A stretch of 11,267 nt of DNA from Deltaproteobacteria bacterium (GCA_027031565.1 JALVPX010000187.1:1-11267); one strand, 5' to 3'. Shown: positions 1 to 7,221, numbered from the stretch's first letter. Notes: generated from the letters alone by a model not told the origin. Program-made: numbers and translations.

Positions 1-398
1 TGAAAGAAAAATTGCTTCTCCATGCCAGGAAGAAGGCATGCAAGGTAATTGTTTCATGGCATGACTTTCAGCATACCCCTGGCCATAAAGATCTTGTAAA
101 AATTGTCAGTGAGATTGGGAAAAACAGCCCGGATGTAGCAAAGATAGTCACCACAGCCGCAGATAAAGAAGATGTGGAAAGGCTGTTGGCCCTGTATTAT
201 GCAAATTTGAAGCAGGATATGCACCTGGTTGCTTTTTGCATGGGGCATATTGGGAAAATCAGCAGGGTTGCCTGCCTGGCCCTGGGTGCACCCTTTACCT
301 TTGCCTCTTGCTGGGAAGAGGGGGCTACAGCACCTGGTCAGCTCAGTGTGGACAAACTTTATGATATTTTAAGAACGCTAGACATGGTTCGTGGATAG
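1..398 (+). CDS. aroD: type I 3-dehydroquinate dehydratase, C-terminal part (5' end outside window)
   Basis: This enzyme makes 3-dehydroshikimate from 3-dehydroquinate in the cytoplasmic shikimate pathway, by a Schiff-base mechanism. The frame is open from base 3 to the TAG at 396-398, giving about 131 residues, roughly the C-terminal half of a normal 230-250 residue protein, so the gene starts upstream of the window. An internal TTG at 12 is not a credible start. Visible family motifs, in order, are VSWHDF with the catalytic His (codon 60-62), VAKIVTTA with the Schiff-base Lys, MGHIGKISR with the substrate-binding Arg, and the C-terminal TFAS...ATAPGQ segment. It ends as a stand-alone domain with no fused shikimate dehydrogenase. 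The next gene begins 127 bp downstream on the same strand, and no terminator is visible between them. The identification is firm; only the missing 5' part limits it. Confidence 0.9.
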   Translation, partial: KEKLLLHARKKACKVIVSWHDFQHTPGHKDLVKIVSEIGKNSPDVAKIVTTAADKEDVERLLALYYANLKQDMHLVAFCMGHIGKISRVACLALGAPFTFASCWEEGATAPGQLSVDKLYDILRTLDMVRG

Positions 399-458
399 GC
401 GGACTTAACGGGAACTGTAAAAATGGACCTTGTGCATTGAATTAGGGTAATAATCACC

Positions 459-486
459 TTGACGCAAGAAAAGTTTTTATTAAAGT
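459..486 (+). promoter_or_regulatory. weak sigma-70-like promoter candidate upstream of the methyltransferase gene
   Basis: TTGACG at 459-464 is followed after 16 bp by TAAAGT at 481-486, about 40 bp before the methyltransferase ATG. The -35 match is good and the -10 match is poor (four of six). The flanking gap (399-525) shows no terminator after aroD, so this gene could also be read through from upstream. Treat it as a possibility only. Confidence 0.2.
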
Positions 487-525
487 GGCTCAAAATTCTT
501 CGGTGAAAGATTTCATATTTTAAAA

Positions 526-1113
526 ATGAATGGTCGTACTATATTTTTCCATCAATTCTTGAAGGAACCAATGCAGATCGCCTCTGTGGTACCAAGTTCC
601 AGATTCCTGGAGCGCAGAATCGTAAAAACAGCTAAGGTTGCCGAGGCGAAAACCATAGTTGAATTAGGGCCGGGCACAGGCGGTACAACCAGGGCCATAC
701 TTGCTGCCATGAAGCCTGATGCCAAACTGCTGACCGTGGAGATAAATCCCCTGTTTCACCAGTTGGTGAGTCAAATCAATGATGACAGGCTCATGACCCA
801 TCTTGGGAATGCAGCTGAACTCAAGGATATCCTTGAAAAGCGTGGCTTGCCTGCGCCTGACGTGGTGATTTCCGGTATCCCCTTTTCCACCTTGGACCAC
901 AAGCTCGGCACCAAGATCATTGAGGTGATTTCATCGGTGCTTGTGTATGGCGGCAGATTTGTGGCATATCAGGCCAGAAACAGGGTGGCAGACCTGTGTG
1001 AGCCGGTCATGGGCTGCTGCAACGACAAGAAACTTGAATTGTTGAACATACCTCCCATGCGTGTTTATTGCTGGAGCAAAAACGGTTTCAAAAAAAGAGG
1101 AACCACCCAATAG
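526..1113 (+). CDS. class I SAM-dependent methyltransferase, phospholipid N-methyltransferase-like (PmtA/COG3963 type)
   Basis: The predicted product is a 195-residue cytoplasmic or membrane-associated methyltransferase. The N-terminus FFHQFLKEP...SVVPSSRFL (residues 7-28) is typical of PmtA-like phospholipid methyltransferases and the related rRNA adenine dimethylase-like group. Motif I, VELGPGTGGTT, lies at residues 45-55 and binds SAM. An acidic residue follows in TVEIN (E72), and SGIPFSTL (116-123) occupies the motif IV region. Length fits the family (about 190-200). The start ATG at 526 has no clear Shine-Dalgarno sequence, but the in-frame stop at 481-483 and conservation of FLxxP leave little choice. 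Substrate is not proven: phosphatidylethanolamine is the family precedent, but small relatives of this fold act on other substrates. It ends just before a terminator and is convergent with glnA. Confidence 0.75.
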   Translation: MNGRTIFFHQFLKEPMQIASVVPSSRFLERRIVKTAKVAEAKTIVELGPGTGGTTRAILAAMKPDAKLLTVEINPLFHQLVSQINDDRLMTHLGNAAELKDILEKRGLPAPDVVISGIPFSTLDHKLGTKIIEVISSVLVYGGRFVAYQARNRVADLCEPVMGCCNDKKLELLNIPPMRVYCWSKNGFKKRGTTQ

Positions 1114-1140
1114 TTTTTATAAAAGACTACCCCAAAAAGA

Positions 1141-1166
1141 CAACTTTTAGAGGTAGCCTAAAGTTG
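1141..1166. repeat. small inverted repeat after the methyltransferase gene
   Basis: CAACTTT (1141-1147) pairs with AAAGTTG (1160-1166). Inside it AGG (1151-1153) can pair with CCT (1157-1159), giving a bulged hairpin 27 bases after the methyltransferase stop. It has no T-run of its own and sits just before the strong terminator. It may be a 3' UTR structure or chance. Confidence 0.35.
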
Positions 1167-1171
1167 ATACC

Positions 1172-1212
1172 AAAAAAGGGCTGTGCACCTGCATGCACAG
1201 CCCGTTTTTTTT
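1172..1212. terminator. bidirectional rho-independent terminator
   Basis: A perfect 10-bp stem, GGGCTGTGCA (1178-1187) with TGCACAGCCC (1194-1203), encloses a 6-base loop. On the plus strand it is followed by eight T's (1205-1212). On the minus strand it is followed by six T's (complement of 1172-1177). It therefore ends both the rightward methyltransferase transcript and the leftward transcript that finishes with glnA, whose stop is about 30 bp away. Confidence 0.9.
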
Positions 1213-1233
1213 AACCGTGTCTTTCAGCAATGC

Positions 1234-2646
1234 CTATATGTCATAGTAGAGGAAGAACTCATAGGGATGGGGGCGTAATTTTACCGCATTAACTTCATTA
1301 TCGGTCTTGTATTCTATCCACATGTCAATGACATCCTGGGTAAAGACATCGCCTTTAAGCAGGAACTCATGATCTTCCTTCAATGCCTCCAATGCCTCGT
1401 CCAGGGAGCCTGGAGCTGATGGGATATTGGCCAGCTCTTCAGGAGGCAGGTCGTATATATTCTTGTCCAATGGCTCGCCTGGATCAATCTTGTTCTCAAT
1501 GCCGTCAAGCACTGCCATGAGCATGGCCGAGAATGCAAGATAGCCGTTGCAGGACGGATCCGGGGTCCTGAACTCGATCCTCTTTGCCTTTGGGGACTGG
1601 GAATACATTGGGATCCTTACTGCAGCGCTCCTGTTGCGGCTGGAATATGCTAGGTTGACCGGGGCCTCAAAGCCTGGAACCAGGCGCTTGTAGGAGTTTG
1701 TGGAAGGATTTGTAAAGGCGCAAAGGGCCCTGCAGTGCTTCAAGATGCCGCCAATGGCATACATGGCCTCCTGCGAAAGGCCTGCATACTTGTCACCTGC
1801 AAATACCGGGGTGTCGCCGTTCCAGATACTTATATGGGTGTGCATACCGGTTCCATTGTCGCCATAAAGGGGCTTTGGCATAAAGGTCACGGTACGGCCA
1901 TATTTGTAGGCTACGTTCTTTAATATGTACTTGAACCACATGAGCTGATCACCCATGACCAAAAGGGGCTTAAACCTCATGTCTATCTCTGCCTGTCCGG
2001 CTGTGGCTACCTCGTGGTGCTGGCACTCAGTGTCGATGCCCATGGACTCCAGCACGAGGAGCATCTCTGTGCGCATATCCTGGAACTTGTCAGTTGGTGG
2101 TACCGGGAAGTAGCCTTCCTTGTGGCGGGGTTTGTAGCCCAGGTTGGGGCACTCATCCCTGCCCGTGTTCCAGATGCCTTCAACAGAATCTACCTCGTAG
2201 AAGCATCCATTATTGGCATTGTCGTAGCGAATATCATCGAAAATGAAGAATTCTGCTTCAGGACCGATATAGCAGGTGTCTCCAATGCCTGTGCTCTTCA
2301 AGTAGGCCTCTGCCTTTTTTGCGATATTTCTCGGGTCCCTGGAATATGCCTCCTTGGTGATGGGATCCACGATGTCGCCTATAAGCACGAGGGTGGGTTC
2401 CTCAAAGAATGGATCGATTTGGGCAGTGTTTGGGTCCGGCACCACGAGCATATCGCTGGCATGGATGGGCTGCCAGCCCCTGATGCTTGATCCGTCAAAA
2501 CCGAATCCATTCTCAAAGGCAGATTCGTCCAGCTCCTTGATCGGCACTGTGAAGTGCTGCCATACGCCTGGAAAGTCAAGGAAGCGCAGATCCACTACCT
2601 TGATGTCCTTTTCCTTAGCCAGATCCAATACTTCTTTTGGGGTCAT
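1234..2646 (-). CDS. glnA: type I glutamine synthetase, adenylylation-regulated form
   Basis: Glutamine synthetase makes glutamine from glutamate, ammonium and ATP and is the cytoplasmic entry point for ammonium nitrogen. The 470-residue length matches the GSI family. Landmarks fall at almost E. coli numbering: the beta-grasp loop FGFDGSSIRGW (48-58), metal ligands in GPEAEFF (E130, E132), HHEVATAGQAE (210-220, with E212 and E220), NGTGMHTHIS (264-273, H269), NPSTNSYKRLVPGFEAP (313-329, with E327), RNRSAAVRIP (337-346) and NIYDLPPEE (396-404). Tyr398 corresponds to the E. coli adenylylation site, so control by GlnE is predicted, although glnE is not in the window. The ATG at 2646 has an excellent ribosome binding site (AAGGAGG, 8 nt spacing). 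It follows glnD by 46 bp with no terminator and ends just before the shared terminator, so it is the last gene of the amtB-glnB-glnD-glnA unit. Confidence 0.97.
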   Translation of the reverse strand: MTPKEVLDLAKEKDIKVVDLRFLDFPGVWQHFTVPIKELDESAFENGFGFDGSSIRGWQPIHASDMLVVPDPNTAQIDPFFEEPTLVLIGDIVDPITKEAYSRDPRNIAKKAEAYLKSTGIGDTCYIGPEAEFFIFDDIRYDNANNGCFYEVDSVEGIWNTGRDECPNLGYKPRHKEGYFPVPPTDKFQDMRTEMLLVLESMGIDTECQHHEVATAGQAEIDMRFKPLLVMGDQLMWFKYILKNVAYKYGRTVTFMPKPLYGDNGTGMHTHISIWNGDTPVFAGDKYAGLSQEAMYAIGGILKHCRALCAFTNPSTNSYKRLVPGFEAPVNLAYSSRNRSAAVRIPMYSQSPKAKRIEFRTPDPSCNGYLAFSAMLMAVLDGIENKIDPGEPLDKNIYDLPPEELANIPSAPGSLDEALEALKEDHEFLLKGDVFTQDVIDMWIEYKTDNEVNAVKLRPHPYEFFLYYDI

Positions 2647-2692
2647 CTCAATATCCTCCTTTTTGTTTTTTTTACTTGTCTTTTACAGCCCC

Positions 2693-5248
2693 TTAACGAG
2701 CACAGCCTGCTGCAAAGAGCAGGGCGTCTTGAAGCTCCTTTACAAATTCATTTTCAACCAATTTCTGGCCGACCCTGTCCAATACATAAAACACATCCAC
2801 CACTTGATCTGCGGACGTGCCAATCTTTGCCCTGTAAATTCCTACACCCATATCGCAGAATGTACGGGTGATGTCAAATAGAAGCCCAGGCCTGTCCTCG
2901 GCATGGATTTCAACAATGGTGTAAAAATCAGATGATTCATTATCGACCACCACTTTGGCCCTTGGCTTGTGGCACGCATGCTGCTGGCCTGTCCCCAGCG
3001 GCCTGTGTTTTCTAGCGAGCCTTGAGGGAAGATGCATCCTGTCTGAAAGCGCAAGGCCCAAATCCTGCCTTATTCGGTTCCAGTCATCAGGATCCATGCA
3101 GGCCCCGGACACTGGAGATACGTCCAGGACGTCGACTGCTGTACCATCCTTCATCGTAAAGATCTGGGCCGCCAATATTTGAACATTGTGAAGGGCAAAT
3201 ACACCCAGTATCCTCGAAAGGAGCCCCATGCGGTCTGGTGCCATGAACAGGACAGACCAGTAGTGGCCCCTGTCTTCTGCCTCCATCACAAACGGATCTT
3301 TTGCAAGGGCCTTTTTTAGTTCTATGTGATGACAAATGGCTGCCGGTGTGAAACTCAAAAGATAATCTTCAGGAAGTTGATTGAGCTCTTCGTCTGCTTC
3401 TTCACCAAGACATTCTTTTATCTGCTCCTGCATCCACTGGACTGCCTTTACCCGGTCTGGATCCACCAGGTCAGTGCGTTCGAGCAGGTGGGATACCTTG
3501 AGATATAGATCAAGGAGCAGGGCTCCCTTCCATTCGTTCCAGACAGTGGGGCCCGTGGCCTTGGCATCTGCAATGGACAAAAGATAGAGCATGTTCAAGA
3601 GATCACGGTCTTTGATGAGCCTGGCACATTTTATGATGAGGCCTTCGTCATCGAGGTCGCGTCTGGTTGCCATTTTCATAAGATAAAGGTGATTTTCAAC
3701 CAGAAACCGAAGGGCTGAAACCTCCTCTTCGCTAAGGTGCAATCTCTTCCCGATGCCTTCGGCTATTGAAGCCCCGATAAGGGCGTGTTTTCCGCCCCGG
3801 CCCTTTCCTATATCATGCAGAAGGCCGGCCAGGAACAGGATGGCCGGATTCTTGATCTCCTTAAATACATGGTTGTGTGACTCCTTCAGCGAATGCAGGA
3901 CCCTTACGGTCTCAATGGAATGGCGGTCAACCGAGTAGATATGGTAGATATCATATTGAGCAAGCGAACGAATGTTACCAAACTCAGGAAGATATTTTAC
4001 CAGCAGGCCAGTGTCCAGCATAGCAACCAGCGCATCCGCGGCATTATTGCCCTCCAATACTTGCATGAAAACCGAAGCCATCCTGGGTGAATGAATCTGC
4101 TTCTCTCCCATTAATTCCAGGTTTTCCGTAACAATACGCCTCGTTCGGTAAAAGAGCGGGGTGCCCTGGGCAGCCATATGGGCAAAGGGCTTCATCAACA
4201 GCACCCTTTTCTTTTCGATCATGCTGGGATCGCTGTAATGGATTCGGCCATTTATCAAGTCAAGGCCGGCTTCCAGTTCCTTCACCAGGGCCCTGGTGTT
4301 CGGCCTGTTGACTATTTCCTCAACATGTTCAAAGAAGAGATCCGAATAAACGGCTATGGTTTGAAGGCTTTCATACACCTCCCGCATGAAATGCTCGACG
4401 CCGAGCAGTCCCTGTTTGTCAAGGTGCCCGGATAAGCTGGCAATCTGTTCCTGGTATTCAAAAAAGAGCCTGTCATTTTTTCTCTTGGAGACAAAATGGA
4501 GCCGGTTTCGTACTCTTATGAGGTTATTCCAGGCTGCTGTGAGCTGTTCCACTTCTGCCCGGGTGAATATGCCTGCCTCTTCCATTTCCTCAAGCCCGTT
4601 CAGGCTGAACAATACCTTTGAAACCCAGAAAATGGCTTGAAGATCCCTCAATCCGCCCCTGCTCTCCTTTATGTTGGGTTCGAGCAAATAGACGTGCGAA
4701 CCAAACCGTGTATGCCTCTCCTTCCTGTGTGCATACATGGTTTGAACGAAATCTCTGCGCCGGCCCTCTATGAACTTCCTTTGAAACTGTGTGGCAAGCT
4801 CATCTGTAACATCCTGATCCCCGCACAAATGCCTCATGTCCAGCAGAGAGACCTGAAAAAAGAAGTCCTTATGGGCCTGGTCAATGCACTCTTTTACAGT
4901 TCGCACGCCATGTCCCACTTCCCGGCCTGAATCCCACAGCGGATAGAATATGTGCTCCGCCACCTGCTCAATGAGCCCTTTTTTCGATGGTTGGAAAAGG
5001 AGCATAAGGTCTAGGTCGGAGAAGGGGAAAAGCTCTTTGCGGCCGTAGCCGCCAAGGGCCACAAGGGCCACGCCTTTAAGGGATTGCATGCCATTTCTGG
5101 CAGATGAAAAGAGGGAACATACAAATTCATCTACTACACGCGTATGTTCCTTGAGCAGGGCGCGCCCAACCAGGCCCTTGTCCCAGAGGGCCTGAACCGC
5201 TTCAGGCCCCTTTTTCAAAATTGTATCCCTTTCCCTAATGGGAGCCAT
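2693..5248 (-). CDS. glnD: PII uridylyltransferase / uridylyl-removing enzyme
   Basis: GlnD senses glutamine, adding UMP to PII when glutamine is low and removing it when glutamine is high. The 851-residue protein has the complete family architecture. The nucleotidyltransferase domain has GGYGRKELFPFSDLD (66-80, with D78 and D80). The conserved NIKESRGGLRDLQ segment is at 192-204. The HD hydrolase domain has H443, LLHDIGKG (H478, D479) and a later aspartate near 561. Two C-terminal ACT domains lie at about 662-735 and 776-846, the glutamine-binding region. Nothing is truncated, so both activities are predicted. It starts 13 bp after the glnB stop and lacks a clear Shine-Dalgarno sequence, which suggests translational coupling to glnB, the gene of its own substrate. 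A 46-bp gap separates it from glnA. Confidence 0.96.
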   Translation of the reverse strand: MAPIRERDTILKKGPEAVQALWDKGLVGRALLKEHTRVVDEFVCSLFSSARNGMQSLKGVALVALGGYGRKELFPFSDLDLMLLFQPSKKGLIEQVAEHIFYPLWDSGREVGHGVRTVKECIDQAHKDFFFQVSLLDMRHLCGDQDVTDELATQFQRKFIEGRRRDFVQTMYAHRKERHTRFGSHVYLLEPNIKESRGGLRDLQAIFWVSKVLFSLNGLEEMEEAGIFTRAEVEQLTAAWNNLIRVRNRLHFVSKRKNDRLFFEYQEQIASLSGHLDKQGLLGVEHFMREVYESLQTIAVYSDLFFEHVEEIVNRPNTRALVKELEAGLDLINGRIHYSDPSMIEKKRVLLMKPFAHMAAQGTPLFYRTRRIVTENLELMGEKQIHSPRMASVFMQVLEGNNAADALVAMLDTGLLVKYLPEFGNIRSLAQYDIYHIYSVDRHSIETVRVLHSLKESHNHVFKEIKNPAILFLAGLLHDIGKGRGGKHALIGASIAEGIGKRLHLSEEEVSALRFLVENHLYLMKMATRRDLDDEGLIIKCARLIKDRDLLNMLYLLSIADAKATGPTVWNEWKGALLLDLYLKVSHLLERTDLVDPDRVKAVQWMQEQIKECLGEEADEELNQLPEDYLLSFTPAAICHHIELKKALAKDPFVMEAEDRGHYWSVLFMAPDRMGLLSRILGVFALHNVQILAAQIFTMKDGTAVDVLDVSPVSGACMDPDDWNRIRQDLGLALSDRMHLPSRLARKHRPLGTGQQHACHKPRAKVVVDNESSDFYTIVEIHAEDRPGLLFDITRTFCDMGVGIYRAKIGTSADQVVDVFYVLDRVGQKLVENEFVKELQDALLFAAGCAR

Positions 5249-5261
5249 AACTGATGTTATG

Positions 5262-5600
5262 CTATATAGCCTCTCTTCCCTTCTCGCCCGTCCTCACACG
5301 CACAACCTCTTCCACAGGCAGGACGAAAATTTTGCCATCACCTATCTTGCCAGTGTAGGCAGCCTCCCTGATGGTGTTCACCACCTCTTCGGCCTTTGAT
5401 TCCTCGGTGACTATCTCGAGCTTTACCTTGGGCAGAAAGTCCACCACATATTCTGCGCCGCGATATATCTCCTTGTGGCCTTTCTGGCGGCCATATCCCT
5501 TGACTTCTGATATGGTCATTCCGGCTATCCCGATTTCGTTCAGGGCCTCTTTGACATCATCTAGTTTAAAAGGCTTTATGATTGCCTCGATTTTTTTCAT
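5262..5600 (-). CDS. glnB: PII nitrogen regulatory protein (paralog 1, next to glnD)
   Basis: PII is a trimeric cytoplasmic signal protein that reads 2-oxoglutarate and ATP/ADP and, through uridylylation, glutamine. The product has the standard 112 residues. The T-loop is intact, from G37 through GRQKGHKE to AEYVVDF with Tyr51, the uridylylation site. Nucleotide and 2-oxoglutarate residues are present: Q39, K58, TGKIGDGKIF (83-92, with G87, G89 and K90), R101 and R103. The ATG at 5600 has a strong ribosome binding site (AAGGAGG). It follows amtB by 134 bp, a gap that holds a long inverted repeat, and precedes glnD by 13 bp. By my alignment it differs from the second PII in the window at 21 of 112 positions. 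The glnB/glnK label is by context only, since both copies follow an amt gene. Confidence 0.95.
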   Translation of the reverse strand: MKKIEAIIKPFKLDDVKEALNEIGIAGMTISEVKGYGRQKGHKEIYRGAEYVVDFLPKVKLEIVTEESKAEEVVNTIREAAYTGKIGDGKIFVLPVEEVVRVRTGEKGREAI

Positions 5601-5624
5601 TGCTTACCTCCTTTTTTATTCAGA

Positions 5625-5723
5625 CAGGCGGAATCCTGTTGGGCTTGAAAAAATCGTAATTGCTGCCTCACACTTAACCTAATTAATAGCTCCTAACAAC
5701 AATTTTAGACACGATTCCGCCTG
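5625..5723. repeat. 11-bp inverted repeat spanning the amtB-glnB gap
   Basis: CAGGCGGAATC (5625-5635) is repeated in perfect inverse as GATTCCGCCTG (5713-5723), 77 bases apart. Together they occupy most of the 134-bp gap between the amtB stop and the glnB start. Just inside, TGTTG (5637-5641) and CAACA (5697-5701) could extend the pairing. In the minus-strand transcript this would form a long-range stem ending about 25 nt upstream of the glnB ATG, leaving the AAGGAGG outside the stem. There is no T-run, so it is not a standard terminator. A role in mRNA processing, in stability of the glnB-glnD-glnA part, or as a protein site are all possible. Confidence 0.6.
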
Positions 5724-5734
5724 CTGTTTCCACG

Positions 5735-6961
5735 CTAATTATACGCTGTTTCACTGTGCTGGCTGAGATCAAGGCCCTGGACCTCGTCTTCTACGTTCAA
5801 TCTCAATCTTGAAACGGCGTCCACAAGCTTGAGCAATATAAACGTCACCACAAAGGCATATACCAGCACTACCCCGACACCGAAAAGCTGGGTCATAAAA
5901 AAACTGCTGTTGCCAGCAAAGAGTCCATCTGCTCCGCCAGGATTTACTGCCTTCGATGCGAACAGCCCAAGGCACAGGGTGCCAAGCACTCCTCCAAGGC
6001 CGTGAATCCCCACCACGTCTAAGCTGTCATCGAGCCCGATCTTGGTCTTTGAAGATACTGCCGCGTAACACCCCACTCCTGCTATCAAGCCAATGAGTAT
6101 TGCAGAATTCGGACCCACAAAACCTGCAGCAGGGGTGACAGTGGCAAGGCCTGCGATTGCTCCTGAGGCTGCGCCGAGCGTTGTGGGATATCCCCTGTGG
6201 AACCACTCCACCAAGACCCACATTGCCATGCCTGCCATACCTGCCAGATGGGTGTTGGTGAAGGCCACGCCTGCGATTCCATCTGCTGCCAGGGCGCTGC
6301 CTCCGTTAAAACCGAACCATCCAAACCATAGGAGGGCCGTGCCAAGGAGTGTCATGGGCAGATTGTGCGGCATGAAGCCCTCTTTTCCATATCCTTTTCT
6401 CTTGCCAATGACCAGAGCTGCGGCAAGGGCACCAGCACCTGATGAAAGGTGCACTACCAATCCGCCGGCAAAATCGAGCACGCCCTTGGCCTTCAGCCAG
6501 CCGCCTGCGCCCCATACCCAGTGACAAATGGGATTGTAGACCAGAACCGCCCACAGTACGCTGAATACCAAAAAAGGTGCAAAACGCATCCTCTCGGCAA
6601 AGGTTCCAGTCATCAGGGCTGGTGTTATAACGGCAAACATGCACTGGTAGATCATGAACACCATGTGAGGAATGGTGGGGGCATAATCAGGATTTGGAGC
6701 AGCACCTACCCCCTTAAGCCCTACAAAGGACAAATCACCCACGAACCCGCTGATATCTGGGCCAAAGCTCATGCTGTAGCCCAAGTAGACCCATTCGAGA
6801 CTTACAACGGAAATCATGATCAGGCTTTGCATAATAGTTCCTAAAACGTTCTTGCTCCTCACCATGCCTCCATAAAAGAGGCCCAGGCCCGGTGTCATCA
6901 GCAAGACCAGGGCTGCTGACACCAGAATAAACGCGGTATCACCACACTGAATCTGTTCCAT
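5735..6961 (-). CDS. amtB: ammonium channel/transporter, Amt family (paralog 1)
   Basis: This is an inner-membrane trimeric channel for ammonium uptake, usually blocked by a deuridylylated PII protein. The 408-residue product is almost entirely hydrophobic segments. Family landmarks are TPGLGLFYGGMVRSKNV (23-39), TFAERMRFAP (120-129), HWVWGAGGWL (147-156), LDFAGGLVVHLSSG (162-175, pore His171 and Asp163), LLWFGWFGFNGGSAL (210-224) and DVVGIHGLGG (315-324, pore His320). The C-terminal regulatory tail after residue 386 (LRLNVEDEVQGLDLSQHS) is the part that contacts PII in E. coli AmtB. It has no long signal sequence, unlike the other Amt in this window. The ATG at 6961 has a GGGGAGGG ribosome binding site. 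It heads the amtB-glnB-glnD-glnA unit and has a sigma-54-like element upstream. Confidence 0.95.
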   Translation of the reverse strand: MEQIQCGDTAFILVSAALVLLMTPGLGLFYGGMVRSKNVLGTIMQSLIMISVVSLEWVYLGYSMSFGPDISGFVGDLSFVGLKGVGAAPNPDYAPTIPHMVFMIYQCMFAVITPALMTGTFAERMRFAPFLVFSVLWAVLVYNPICHWVWGAGGWLKAKGVLDFAGGLVVHLSSGAGALAAALVIGKRKGYGKEGFMPHNLPMTLLGTALLWFGWFGFNGGSALAADGIAGVAFTNTHLAGMAGMAMWVLVEWFHRGYPTTLGAASGAIAGLATVTPAAGFVGPNSAILIGLIAGVGCYAAVSSKTKIGLDDSLDVVGIHGLGGVLGTLCLGLFASKAVNPGGADGLFAGNSSFFMTQLFGVGVVLVYAFVVTFILLKLVDAVSRLRLNVEDEVQGLDLSQHSETAYN

Positions 6962-6978
6962 TTTTCCCTCCCCAGGTT

Positions 6979-7005
6979 TACATAAATGTATATTTGAACT
7001 TCAAA
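6979..7005. promoter_or_regulatory. two adjacent palindromes in the amtB leader
   Basis: TACAT-AA-ATGTA (6979-6990) and TTTGAA-C-TTCAAA (6993-7005) are both perfect palindromes, separated by only two bases. They lie between the predicted transcription start (about 7007) and the amtB ribosome binding site. They could be an operator overlapping the start site or a weak leader hairpin; AT-rich chance palindromes cannot be excluded. Confidence 0.35.
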
Positions 7006-7017
7006 CAGCTTTTTTAT

Positions 7018-7033
7018 TGCAACAACAATTCCC
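7018..7033 (-). promoter_or_regulatory. sigma-54 (RpoN) promoter candidate for amtB
   Basis: Read on the minus strand, the sequence is GGGAATTGTTGTTGCA. It has the invariant GG-N10-GC spacing, a complete TTGCA -12 element, and 8 of 11 matches to TGGCAC-N5-TTGCW. The -12 position is at about 7019, so transcription would begin near 7007 and give a leader of about 46 nt. Ammonium transporter genes are classic RpoN/NtrC targets, which supports the call. The -24 half is weak (GGGAAT). Confidence 0.5.
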
Positions 7034-7108
7034 TAGTGGGTGGATGCTGCAACAAACTGTTTTTATGATATCTTTTTGAGGTGGAATGGTATTCAGCGCC
7101 TGTTTTTT

Positions 7109-7157
7109 ATACAAAAATGTTAAAATACATCTATGTTACATACAAAAACGTAAAAAT
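7109..7157. promoter_or_regulatory. paired 18-bp direct repeats upstream of amtB, possible enhancer sites
   Basis: ATACAAAAATGTTAAAAT (7109-7126) and ATACAAAAACGTAAAAAT (7140-7157) match at 16 of 18 positions and are offset by 31 bp, about three helical turns. Their ten-base cores lie about 104-113 and 135-144 bp upstream of the predicted start, where sigma-54 activators normally bind. The distal copy coincides with the T-tract of the porin terminator, which may be its real explanation. Similar ten-base sites lie upstream of the other amt gene. Confidence 0.35.
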
Positions 7158-7195
7158 GTGCGGCTGCCGCACAAAAGAGCTGCAAGCAGCCGCAC
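7141..7195 (-). terminator. rho-independent terminator after the porin gene
   Basis: GTGCGGCTGC (7158-7167) pairs perfectly with GCAGCCGCAC (7186-7195), leaving an 18-nt loop. In minus-strand sense it is followed by ATTTTTACGTTTTT (complement of 7144-7157). A shorter alternative, GTGCGG-CTG-CCGCAC (7158-7172), uses the same left arm and is compatible with a second small hairpin, GCTGC-AA-GCAGC (7179-7190). Either form places a GC-rich stem directly before the T-run. It lies about 26 bp after the porin stop, separating the amt-glnK-porin unit from the amtB unit. Confidence 0.8.
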
Positions 7196-7221
7196 CCCCT
7201 GGGAAGGGAAGGAGGGAAAAA

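Noticed and set aside
2014..2490. 158-codon plus-strand open frame
   Set aside because: It lies wholly inside glnA on the opposite strand, shows no recognisable family, and has no ribosome binding site; it is a shadow of the glnA codon pattern.
2647..2692. Possible terminator or separate promoter between glnD and glnA because of the A/T-rich run
   Set aside because: No stem precedes the run, and no sigma-54 or good sigma-70 match was found; the gap holds only the glnA ribosome binding site.
2811..2822. GTGCCA (minus-strand TGGCAC) inside the 3' end of glnD as a sigma-54 promoter for glnA
   Set aside because: The -12 region at the required spacing reads CAGAT, with no TTGC, and it lies within conserved ACT-domain codons.
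6093..6524. 143-codon plus-strand open frame
   Set aside because: Antisense shadow of amtB, with the same Pro/Ala bias and no independent start signal.
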